Assembly (NCBI GenBank): GCA_019916065.1
Contig: CM034240.1
Span: 17,221,894-17,285,893 of the forward strand
Source of the DNA: Vitellaria paradoxa
Taxonomy: Eukaryota; Streptophyta; Magnoliopsida; Ericales; Sapotaceae
DNA length: 64,000 bases
Reading direction: 5' to 3'
This document shows positions 11,660 to 20,979 of the stretch, in pieces. The translations under genes were made by a program, and so were the position numbers. The stretch's first letter is position 1. Every line of letters starts with the position of its first letter. The notes below the pieces were generated by a model. It was not told the origin of the DNA. It saw nothing but the letters and a program-made list of their open reading frames with translations, and searched no databases.

Positions 11660-12240
11660 TAGACTATTATCGACCAAGTGGTTGCTAAATGCAAGGGCAT
11701 TACTAAATGGTTGCTCTTTGGGGATTAATTGGCTAGGGAAAAACTTGACATTTAATTTTCTTAATAAATTGACAACCAATTGGTTGCTAAAGGGATGTTC
11801 TTTGGCAACCAATTAGTTGGAGAAATGCTTGATCATTCAATATTTGTAATCAATTGGCTATTAAGTAGTTGCTATATATAGGATTGCTCTTTGGTAGCCA
11901 ACTAGTCAAAGAAAGTTTTGAATATTTAAGTAAAAGGAGAACATTTAACGACCAACTAATCGCTAGAAGATTCATATTTGGTAATTAAGTGGTTGTTGAA
12001 GGCGCTTAACTTAACATTTTATTTTCTGCTAGGAATTGATGATTAATTTGTCACTAAATATTAACATTTGGTGACTAATTGATCAATAAATATTCTATTA
12101 TAGGCAATTAAATATTAGTCGTTAAGGATTAATATTTAGCGGCTAATACAAATTTTAGTTCCAAACACATTCCCGACCAAATGATGACCAAAATTGATTT
12201 CATCAAGTAAATATTTGACCGCCAAATATGTGCTTGTTGT
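11660..12240. repeat. Short-motif repeat field (GTTGCTAAA / GGCGACCAA), CACTA-like remnant
   Basis: Dense degenerate copies, in both orientations, of a motif close to TTGGTTGCTAAA, spaced tens of bases apart and ending near 12230 in GTGCTTGTTGTAAT. This looks like subterminal repeats of a CACTA (En/Spm-type) transposon end. The same field sits downstream of copy C (17808-18345), so it belongs to the duplicated unit. No transposase is visible. Confidence 0.5.
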
Positions 12241-12548
12241 AATGGATGATTTTACGAGTCATTTGAAATTGTTAAAAAAAATAAATATTTAAATTCCTTC
12301 AGATCCCATTATTTTATAAAGTAGCCGTACGGTCCTACTACTTTAGTAACAATCACTCATTAGAAAGAAGAAAAAAGGCACTGATACTTTGATAGTAATC
12401 ACTCGTTACAAAGGAAAAAAAAAAAAAAAACATTTCATGTATTATTTCATAAATATATTACATATATTTTTATTAATATAATTTAATTTCAAACCCACTT
12501 ATTTAAAATTTCTACTTGTACGATTAGAGCCTTAATGATCTATGGATA

Positions 12549-13949
12549 TTAATGAGGATAATAGGAACGAACAGTGTAAAAGGTCTGTAAGACTGTGAAA
12601 ATCAGAAGCAAGACTGCAGCGATGACTGAAAGAGTAGTCCACGGATTAGTGAAATAATCATTTCTCAGTGCTAAAATGTAGCCATTCCAATGGACCTTCA
12701 GAGATGCTTTAATCCGGCCCCAGTTCAACCAATACCTGCGGTACTCGTTAACCTCGTCACACATGGCCGCATAACAGAAGTCCTTGTAAACGACTTCCTT
12801 GCACATAGAACGAAACAAATCTGTGACATTTTCATTGTCGGTACTGTTGGTTGGTTTGACTATGACGCCTTTCTTCTCTAGCGAATCAATGTCTTCTCGG
12901 TTAGGGATGAGACTTCCAATAAGCCTGGCGTACGAAGTGACGTGGTTTGACCTCCCAACGCTACACTGCTCGTAAGCAATAAGATTCCTCAATATTGATT
13001 CGGTGAGCTTCCCTGTTCGTATTGTCGGGATTGTAAGAACTCCATTCTCTCTATTGAACTTTACATCCAATAAATTGCTTTTGGGTTGATGATCAACTGA
13101 TTCAACCTCAATTCGAACCCCCGCCTTCAAAAGCTCAGCGGCACCAACTCTGAATCCCCAGGAGTTAATATTCTGCATTCTCTGATCATGGTCGTTAGTT
13201 TGGTGGGGTACCGGCCGATAAAGTTTGTGCAAGATATCGAGCAAATGGTTACCAGCGTCGTGGTCGCTGCATGTCCTTCGGAGTTCTTCATGGTCGAAGC
13301 TCCGACCCAAAGCAGATTGAAAGAAGAGCAGAGCGTACGCGATGACCGTTGATTGCGACAGGGATTCAGTGCCTTCATCCAAACATTGTCCTTTAATATT
13401 GTCAAACAATGTCCGGAGAACTTTAAAGGGAATCTGGTTCTCAAGGAGTGCCAAATCGTGCAGAAGAGTTTGGATAACCCAGTCATTGCTGATTATTGGA
13501 TCCCCGTAGTAATTCTGACGATCAGAATACCTAATAAGAAGTTCTAGGATGAAACAGCCATCGACTATCAATATTTCGATTAGCTCTTCCCGCTTAAGCT
13601 TGAGGTCTTCTATATAGTATCCACGGACATCTTCTTCCAGATCATTTATGGCTTGAGCGCACTTCTCAAAGGTGGCTGGAGCTTCGGAGAGACCTGTTCG
13701 CTTGAAAAGCAACACCGTGTATAGCAATTTGAAGCCTTCGATCCATTGTAACTCTTCGATGTTGCGGTGAAAAGGCCCTATGGAGACCATACAAGGGGTA
13801 TAGGCATCTTTGTTGAGTTTTTTAAGTTTGCTGGGAACTCTGAATATGGAAAAGTTCCCCACCTTGTCACCCAGTTCACCCAGTTTGGACTTAAAAGACT
13901 CAACCCAGATGGTGTAACTTTGATCATTGTCAGTGCTATCGGGAGCCAT
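12549..13949 (-). CDS. DUF247 (UPF0481) membrane-anchored protein, copy B
   Basis: Single-exon gene of 466 aa, start ATG 13947-13949 just after a likely leader-intron acceptor (TTTGCAG, about 13968). Blocks: VSIGPFHR 55-62, CFILELL 132-138, DLALLENQIP 165-174, LLDILHKLY about 236-244, SWGFRVGAAELLKAG 263-277, ESILRNLIAYEQC about 317-329, and one hydrophobic segment about 438-460 followed by RSYYPH. No signal peptide; the C-terminal anchor is typical of the family. Residues 1-281 differ from copy C at only about a dozen positions, but 282-313 are strikingly different. No gene D partner remains upstream: homology to the third unit stops near 17140, just short of where gene D would begin. Confidence 0.92.
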   Translation of the reverse strand: MAPDSTDNDQSYTIWVESFKSKLGELGDKVGNFSIFRVPSKLKKLNKDAYTPCMVSIGPFHRNIEELQWIEGFKLLYTVLLFKRTGLSEAPATFEKCAQAINDLEEDVRGYYIEDLKLKREELIEILIVDGCFILELLIRYSDRQNYYGDPIISNDWVIQTLLHDLALLENQIPFKVLRTLFDNIKGQCLDEGTESLSQSTVIAYALLFFQSALGRSFDHEELRRTCSDHDAGNHLLDILHKLYRPVPHQTNDHDQRMQNINSWGFRVGAAELLKAGVRIEVESVDHQPKSNLLDVKFNRENGVLTIPTIRTGKLTESILRNLIAYEQCSVGRSNHVTSYARLIGSLIPNREDIDSLEKKGVIVKPTNSTDNENVTDLFRSMCKEVVYKDFCYAAMCDEVNEYRRYWLNWGRIKASLKVHWNGYILALRNDYFTNPWTTLSVIAAVLLLIFTVLQTFYTVRSYYPH

Positions 13950-14262
13950 GCTATGTCGATCTCAGCCCTGCAAACCCAAGAAAAAAAGAACAAACAAATA
14001 AGTAAGTGAAATTTAATATGCACACTTACACTTTTAACAAACATATGTAGCCTCAAAAGGTAAAAATGAAAGAGTTTTCTAAAGAAAAAAGTATTTAATG
14101 CACACAAAAATTCGAATAACATGGTATACATACACACTCTTCAACAAAAACTAAACTCAACCGAGGGCCAGAGAGGAGGGTACTGAACCTGGTTGTGCAA
14201 ATAGAAGGTCTGGTGGCAGGCTCTTTTTATAAGATTTCTCATATATATATATATATATATAA
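13950..14262 (-). promoter_or_regulatory. Leader intron and TATA promoter of DUF247 B
   Basis: Read on the minus strand: TATA box CTTATAAAAAG (complement of 14222-14232), leader exon ending CACAACCAG|GTTCAG near 14190, intron to TTTGCAG at about 13968, then a short leader to the ATG. An (AT)n microsatellite lies at about 14240-14262. Splice sites are inferred from position and conservation with copy C. Confidence 0.55.
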
Positions 14263-14317
14263 CGTTTGGCCATCAACTCATCCCCATATGCGTTGCAGGG
14301 TTAAATCAAATTTCCGT

Positions 14318-14700
14318 TCCCCACTATACCAAACATAAATTTGTCTGCACATGCATGGTTAGAAGTCCGCAATTCGTAGGTTAAATTAAATTCCCACTAC
14401 TCGTTATATCATACGTCAATTTGTCTGCGCAAGCATGGTTAGAAATCCCCACTTGGCAGTTTAATTAAATTCCCACTACCCACTGTACCAAATGCAAATT
14501 TGTCTCCACATGCATGGTTAGAAATCCCCCACTATACCAAACATAAATTTGTCCGTACATACATGGTCAGAAATGCCCACTTCGTTAGTTAAATTAAATT
14601 CCCACTGCCTACTATACCAAGCACAAATTTTTCTCATGATTGGAGACCCCCACTTGGTAGGTTAAATTAAATTTCCAAGGTTTAAACACAAATTTGTTGA
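14318..14700. repeat. Repeat array with CATGCATGG words, upstream of DUF247 B
   Basis: About five degenerate 60-80-base units built from ACAAATTTGTCTGCACATGC, GGTTAGAAATCCCCAC and GGTTAAATTAAATTCCCAC. It starts about 90 bases upstream of the TATA box. The CATGCATG (RY) word is intact near 14350 and 14510 and decayed in other units. Closely matched at 20595-20970. Confidence 0.75.
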
Positions 14701-14704
14701 TTAA

Positions 14705-15053
14705 GGGCCGTTTGGAGTAAGAAAAAATAAGATAAAATGTGATTTTTAGTTAATTTTGGCACCATTTTTTTGAAAAGTAACAAACTATGGGAACGATTTT
14801 TCAAATCTGTTCCCACGGATTCAAAAAATTCTGAAAAAATAGTGACAATGGTACTCGTTTGAAAGTTTTCGACACGAAAAATATGATTGTATAAAAAATT
14901 TACACATTCAGTTAACCTACTTTCAGATTTTTTTATTTTTTTAGCGAAATATTAGAATTTTTTAAAATTTGTGATGGCAGAAAAATTAGAGGTAAATGAG
15001 TTGTTGGAGATTTATATAGTTTTTTGTAATTTTTTAATATGCCAAACCGGCGC
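14705..15053. mobile_element. Tourist-like (PIF/Harbinger) MITE, 349 bp, with paralogous empty site
   Basis: Terminal inverted repeats GGGCCGTTTGG and CCAAACCGGCGC, flanked by TAA on both sides (14702-14704, 15054-15056). The sister unit reads GATTAAGGGGGCATC without the insert (TAA at 20977-20979), confirming the boundaries. Non-coding. Confidence 0.8.
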
Positions 15054-15659
15054 TAAGGGGGCATTAGTGCATTCTGTACTGATTTGTTGTCCAGTGTAAA
15101 TTGTGGAACATTGAATCTTTAAAAGTAAAATCCGACAACTATTGTTACAAACCGTAAAAAAAAAATTTTTTTTTGTCTCTCTAACACTGTCTCTCACTAT
15201 ATTTTATTGACATTTAAAACTGTTTCTCTTAGTTATATTTTTAACAAATAATCAAATTTTTAGATTAATATAGATTTAAATGTTTTTATCGTCAAATTTA
15301 GTATATTTTTATTTATCTCTAATTGTTAATCTACTGATTTTTAATTATTTTTATTTTTTTATTGTCAATTTACTATATCTTTATTTATCTTTGATTGTTA
15401 CTCTACTATTTTTTAATTATTTTTATTTTTTAAAAATATTTAAATCTATATTAATTTAAAATTTTCATTATTTGTTCAAATTATGATTGGGAGGAATAGT
15501 TTTAAATGTGAATAAAATCTAGTGAGAGATAGTGTGATAGAGAGGTAAAAATTTAATTTTTTTAAATTTATAACAGGAACCCATCTAATTTTGCTTAAAA
15601 AAAATAACGTTTTCATAATTTACACTTGGCAACAAATGGATTTACATTACACTTTACTC

Positions 15660-16170
15660 TTACCATGGCTTCAGGAAGCTGTGGGTCAATCAACGGTTAG
15701 GATATAATTGCATCAAATCTAATGCTCTTAATTCAATGTAATAAAATTAAATTCAAAATAAAAATAAAAGTTAAACAAAATCTAATTGAAAAATTATTAA
15801 TGAATAATATAAAAAGATACATCATATTAAAATATAATTACATCTTAACCGTTAATTGACCCACTGCAGCTTCTGCAGTGGATTCCCTCATGCAGCCCTT
15901 GTAACCGGGTTCAAGGGGGCTGCAGTAGAGAAACCGGGTTCAAGGGGGCTGCAGTAGAGAAAGGAAAGGCTGAGATTTATTTTCACTTTAATGACACATG
16001 ACTTTTTACATTTTACATTAATTGTGTTCTAATCAGATTTTTTTAACTTTTATTTTTATTTTAAAAATAATTTTAATTAAATTAAATTAGAACCATTCAA
16101 TTAAAAATAATTAAATCTCAATTTTTAATTTTTCACTGCAGTTACTACAGTGAATTCCTTCACTGCTTAC
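15660..16170. mobile_element. Compound MITE insertion, absent from the sister unit
   Basis: Two parts. 15676-15713 and 15832-15871 are inverted repeats around AAGCTG(CA)GTGGGTCAAT and AACGGTT. 15890-16170 is a second element carrying two perfect copies of a 29-base unit (15904-15932, 15933-15961) and related to the MITE at 33705-33950. The sister unit at about 21585-21600 reads straight from CACTTTAC to CACCCTCAATC. Exact target duplication is not clear. Confidence 0.6.
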
Positions 16171-16471
16171 TACGCTCAATCTTTGTTAAAAGCTAACACT
16201 TCTCGCAACAACCGTTAACGTCTCAACTTTTGGATGTATGGGTTTGGCTTTTCACGTAAATTGACTTCCACGATGGATGACAACGTGTAAAACGATTTAA
16301 CTCTCTCTCAGACGTTTAAAATCCACAACGACCTTTAACAAGAACAGTAGAAGCGGCCCAATATCTAAGTGCAGCTAAATTATAAATTTGTAGTCACACA
16401 TTTGGAAGCCAAGAAAAAAAAATAGTAATTTTTATTTATTTACTTATTTAATTTTGTGACATTAATTTGGT

Positions 16472-16613
16472 AACATCTCAAAAAATAGAGCGTGACCCAT
16501 AGGTTAATGGTTAAAAGTCTCCTATCCGCTCATGATTCGAGTTCGAATCTTCCCCTTCTCTCTTATTAAAAAAAAAATACTTTACCTTTCAAAAAAAAAA
16601 CATCTCAGAAAAT
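16472..16613 (+). mobile_element. Short tRNA-derived SINE, 112 bp, with 15-bp target duplication
   Basis: Insert 16487-16598. It has a box A-like TAGGTTAATGG (about 16501), a box B-like GAGTTCGAATC (about 16547) and an A-rich tail. Target duplication AACATCTCAAAAAAT (16472-16486) and AACATCTCAGAAAAT (16599-16613). The sister unit has the single uninterrupted site at 22001-22015. Not a functional tRNA: no acceptor stem pairing was found. Confidence 0.8.
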
Positions 16614-17139
16614 ATTAAAAATTCTTAAAAATTTCTCCAATTGAAATGAACAAAAATTCCTAAATTTTTTTTAACTTTTTATCAAACAATTAGAAATTAT
16701 TAAAAATTATCAAAATTTTCACAAAGTACCTAAAAGTTGATAAAAGTTTTTAAAAATTTTATTTATTTTGTTAAATAGATAAAATGTTAGACCTAACAAC
16801 TTTTATCAAAAATTCTTAAAAATTTCACTTCCAAACGTACCCTAGATTCCACTTCACTGCATAGTATTTTTTTTAATAAGAATTTAAGATTTGAGAATAT
16901 AATTTGTTATAATATAAAATTTTTGTCACCTTTTGTTTATAATTTCATTGTTAAATATACATGTGATATTAATTGAGGGATAAACTAATAAATACACATG
17001 TAAGTATAATTTCAATGAAGAATAACGAATGCGTAGTATTACAACAAACTATATAATTTTTATACAATTATTTTTAAACCGTTTTATATAATTTTGTTAA
17101 TTTACTCTTATTATTTATTTGTAATTGACGATGTTGTCT

Positions 17140-17807
17140 TCAGGGATCCAAATGGTTCAGGGTTGTTCAAATATTTTTTGGGGTAAATCGAAGTAGATTC
17201 AGAGTGGATATTAGATTCAGGACAGATCAGGACGGAGGCAATCCTAACCCCATATCCAATTCAATATTCAATTTTTTTTAAATTAAATCCAAATGCAATC
17301 CGATCTCCAAAAAAAAAAATTCAAATTTCACATCCATTCAGATCAAGTAACAGATCGGATTCAAACGGGTCGGCCGAGATGGCCATTCCTAGAAGTTTTA
17401 AAACATAAGGTGTTTTAAAGTATGGGTTTTGTGGTGTTTTTAAAGACTATCTAAAATATATAACATCCAAAATATTAGTCAAAATAAGACAATGTAAAAT
17501 TAAAAATATAAGTAATAAAGTTTTGATTAGAAAGGTCAAATTTGAATTTTAATATTTTAACGTGGGCATTACTATCCAAAATTTTAAAAACCTATAGGAA
17601 CCACCAAGTCAAGATACTTAAAAAATAAGAATAAAACACAACTTACAGGTTCTGAAGTGCTCAACAAACCCATGAGAACACCGGAAAACCCATAACTTAA
17701 AAACTCTCAAGCATGGTTTATATAAATACCTTAGAACCCATATCTTAAAAATCTCTGGAAATGCATGAATTTTTGACTTCCAAACACACCATAAGTGTAA
17801 AGGCATC
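17140..17807. other. Junction between second and third units
   Basis: Homology with the third unit ends at about 17140 (TTATTTATTTGTAATTG is shared with 22540-22557). The following sequence has no gene D remnant and no supported gene. Confidence 0.45.
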
Positions 17808-18345
17808 GCTAAAGGGTTTCTCTATGGTGACTATTTGGTTTGGGGAAAGGCTTGACATTTATTTTTCTTAATGAATTGATGACGAACTGGTCGCTAAAGG
17901 ATTGCTCTTTCGCAACCATTTGGTTGGAAAAGGTCTTGATCATTTAATTTTTGTTAATCAATTGGCAATCAAGTAGTTGCTATATAGTTGCTCTTTGATG
18001 ACCAACTAATTAGGAAAAGCTTTGGATATTTAAATGATGACATTTAGTGACCAAATAGTTACCAAATGATTCATTTTTGATGACTAGTTAGTCATCAAAA
18101 GTGCTCGATGTTTTAATTTTTCATTAGGAATTGACAATTAGTTGGTTGCTAAACGTTAACATTTGGCGGCTAGTTGGTTGCTAAAGGTTCTATTATAGGC
18201 GACCAAATATTGGTTGCTAAAGATTGGCATTTAGCGACCAATACAAATTTTAGTCGCAAATACATTCCGTAACCAAATGACAACCAAAATTTATTTCATT
18301 GATAAACATTTGGTCGACGAATATGTGCTTAATTTGTTCTAGTAA
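17808..18345. repeat. Short-motif repeat field (GTTGCTAAA / GGCGACCAA), second copy
   Basis: Same composition and order as 11660-12240, ending near 18345 in GTGCTTAATTTGTTCTAG. CACTA-like subterminal repeats by appearance; no coding content. Confidence 0.5.
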
Positions 18346-18536
18346 ATAATTTTATGAATGATTTGAAATTGTCATAAAAAATAGATATTTAAAATCCTTC
18401 AAGTTCCATCATTCAAGAAAATAATAGCACTACTACTCTAGTTGTAATCAATCATTAAAAAGAAAATATATTTCATGTATTATTTCATAAATTAACTGTG
18501 TTACTTCTATTTTTATTATGATTTAATTTGAAATTC

Positions 18537-18815
18537 ACTTATTTAAAATTTCTACTTAAACAAATAGAGCCTCCACTTACTTAAAATTTCTACTTATATA
18601 CACAAATAGAGCCCTCACTTATTTAAAATTTCTATTTATACAAATAGAGCCTCCACTTATTTAAAATTTCTACTTCTACTTATATACACAAATAGAGCCT
18701 CCACTTATTTAAAATTTCTAATTATACAAATAGAGGCTTCACTTATTTAAAATTTCTACTTGTATACACACATAGAGCCTCCACTTATTTAAAATTTCTA
18801 CTTATACAAATAGTG
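18537..18815. repeat. Seven-unit minisatellite in the 3' flank of DUF247 C
   Basis: Seven tandem copies of CACTTATTTAAAATTTCTAC plus a tail (TTATACAAATAGAGCCT, sometimes with an added TATACACA), 37-48 bases each. Copies A and B have a single unit at the same place (about 1630-1680 and 12497-12540). It begins about 20 bases beyond the stop codon and so probably lies in the transcript's 3' UTR. Confidence 0.8.
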
Positions 18816-18834
18816 CTTTAATGATCTATGGATA

Positions 18835-20226
18835 TTAATGAGGATAATAGGAACGAACACCATAAAAGGTCTGAACGACAGTGAGGATGAGAAGCACGAC
18901 CGCAGCGATGACTGAGAGAGTAGCCCACGGATTAGTGAAATAATCATTTCTCAACGTTAAAAGGTACCCATTCCAATGGACTTTCAGAGATGCTTTAATA
19001 CGGCCCCAGTTCAACCAATGCCTGCGGTGTTCGTTAACATCGTGGCACGTGGCCGCATAACAGAAGTCCTTGTAAACCACTTCCTTGCACATAGAACGAA
19101 ACAAATTTGTGACATTTTCATTGTCGGTACCGTCGGTTGGTTTGACTATGACGCCTTTCTTCTCTAGCGATTCAATGTCTACTCGGTTAGGGATGAGACT
19201 TCCAATAAGCCTGGCGTATGAGGTGACGTGGTTTGACCTCCCAACGCTACACTGCTCGTAAGCAATAAGATTCCTCAATATTGATTCAGTGAGCTTCCCT
19301 GTTTGTAGTGTCGGGATTTCGAGAGCTCCCTCCTTTTTATCGAACTTTACATCCAATAAATTGTTATTGGAAGGATGAGCAACTTCGATTTGAACCCCCG
19401 CCTTCAAAAGCTCAGCGGCACCAACTCTGAATCCCCAGGAGTTAATATTCTGCATTTTCTGATCATGGTCGTTAGTTTGGTGGGGTCCCGGCCGATAAAG
19501 TTTGTGCAAGATATCGAGCAAATGGTTACCAGCGTCGTGGTCGCTGCATGTCCTTCGGAGTTCTTCATGGTCGATGCTCCGACCCAAAGCAGATTGAAAG
19601 AAGAGCAGAGCGTACGCGATGACCGTTGATTGCGACAGGGAATCAGTGCCTTCATCCAGACATTGTACTTTAATATTGTCAAACAATGTCCGTAGAACTT
19701 TAAAGGGAATCTGGTTCTCAAGGAGTGCCAAATCGTGCTGAAGAGTTTGGATAACCCAGTCATTGCTGATTATTGGATCCCCGTAGTAATTCTGACGATC
19801 AGAATGCCTAATAAGAAGTTCTAGGATGAAACAGCCATCGACTATCAATATTTCGATTAGCTCTTCCCGCTTAAGCTTGAGGTCTTCTATATAGTATCCA
19901 CGGACATCTTCTTCCAGATCATTTATGGCTTGAGCGCACTTCTCAAAGGTGGCTTGAGCTTCGGAGAGACCTGTTCGCTTGAAAAGCAACACCGTGTATA
20001 GCAATTTGAAGCCTTCGATCCATTGTAACTCTTCGATGTTGCGGTGAAAAGGCCCTATGGAGACCATACAAGGGGTATAGGCATCTTTGTTGAGTTTTTT
20101 AAGTTTGCTGGGAACTCTGAATATGGAAAAGTTCCCCACCTTGTCACCCAGTTCACCCAGTTTGCACTTAAAAGAGTCAACCCAGATGGTGTAACTTTTA
20201 TCATTGTCAGTGCTATCGGGAGCCAT
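18835..20226 (-). CDS. DUF247 (UPF0481) membrane-anchored protein, copy C
   Basis: Single-exon gene of 463 aa, start ATG 20224-20226. Same block order as copy B: VSIGPFHR, CFILELL, DLALLENQIP, SWGFRVGAAELLKAG, ESILRNLIAYEQC, then the C-terminal hydrophobic segment SVIAAVVLLILTVVQ and RSYYPH. Close to copy B through residue 281, but the next 30 residues (AHPSNNNLLDVKFDKKEG and on) carry a 3-residue deletion and resemble copy A more (KKEG, PTLQTGK). The C-terminal third also has extra changes (ATCHDVNEHRRHW versus AMCDEVNEYRRYW). Paired head to head with gene D2, 2.67 kb between starts. Confidence 0.92.
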   Translation of the reverse strand: MAPDSTDNDKSYTIWVDSFKCKLGELGDKVGNFSIFRVPSKLKKLNKDAYTPCMVSIGPFHRNIEELQWIEGFKLLYTVLLFKRTGLSEAQATFEKCAQAINDLEEDVRGYYIEDLKLKREELIEILIVDGCFILELLIRHSDRQNYYGDPIISNDWVIQTLQHDLALLENQIPFKVLRTLFDNIKVQCLDEGTDSLSQSTVIAYALLFFQSALGRSIDHEELRRTCSDHDAGNHLLDILHKLYRPGPHQTNDHDQKMQNINSWGFRVGAAELLKAGVQIEVAHPSNNNLLDVKFDKKEGALEIPTLQTGKLTESILRNLIAYEQCSVGRSNHVTSYARLIGSLIPNRVDIESLEKKGVIVKPTDGTDNENVTNLFRSMCKEVVYKDFCYAATCHDVNEHRRHWLNWGRIKASLKVHWNGYLLTLRNDYFTNPWATLSVIAAVVLLILTVVQTFYGVRSYYPH

Positions 20227-20520
20227 GCTATGTCGATCTCACGCCTGCAAACCCAAGAAAAAAAGAACAAATAAATAAATAAGTAAAATTTAATATACAC
20301 ACCTACACTTTAACAAACATATGTAGCCTCAAAAGGTAAAAATGAAAGAGTTTTCTAAAGAAAAAAGTATTTAATGCACACAAATTCGAATAACATGGTA
20401 TACATACACACTCTTCAACAAAAACTAAACTCAACCGAGGGCCAGAGAGGAGGGTACTGAACCTGGTTGTGCAAATAGAAGGTCTGGTGGCAGGCTCTTT
20501 TTATAAGAATTCTCATATAT
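20227..20520 (-). promoter_or_regulatory. Leader intron and TATA promoter of DUF247 C
   Basis: Same structure as copy B: TATA (complement of 20497-20505), leader exon ending CACAACCAG|GTTCAG, intron to TTTGCAG at about 20245. An (AT)n run lies just upstream of the TATA box (about 20514-20530). Confidence 0.55.
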
Positions 20521-20594
20521 ATATATATATAAATATAACGTTTGGCCGTCAACTCATCCGCATATGCGTTGTAGGGTTACATTAAATTTCCGTT

Positions 20595-20970
20595 CCCCAC
20601 TATACCAAACATAAATTTGTCTGCACATGCATGGTTAGAAGTCCGCAATTCGTAGGTTAAATTAAATTCCCACTGCTCACTATATCATAAGTCAATATGT
20701 CTGCAGAAGCATGATTAGAAATCCCCACTTGGCAGGTTAATTAAATTCCCACTACCCACTGTACCAAATGCAAATTTGTCTCCGCATGCATGGTTAGAAA
20801 TCCCCACTATACCAAACACAAATTTGTCCGTACATACATGGTCAGAAATGCCCACTTCGTTAGTTAAATTAAATTCCCACTGCCCACTATAGCAAGGACA
20901 AATTTTTCGCATGATTGGAGATCCCCACTTGGTAGGTTAAATTAAATTTCCACGGTTTAAACACAAATTT
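20595..20970. repeat. Repeat array with CATGCATGG words, upstream of DUF247 C
   Basis: Unit-by-unit match to 14318-14700. CATGCATGG is intact near 20630 and 20787; other units have decayed versions. It ends at the TAA that was the MITE target in copy B. Confidence 0.75.
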
Positions 20971-20979
20971 GTTGATTAA

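Noticed and set aside
16490..16560. tRNA gene
   Set aside because: Has box A/B-like motifs but no pairing acceptor stem, an A-rich tail and a target duplication: a SINE, not a tRNA.
1686..20226. Calling the cluster a self-incompatibility locus
   Set aside because: Only the DUF247 family membership points that way. No S-RNase, F-box, or secreted partner is seen and D lacks a signal peptide.
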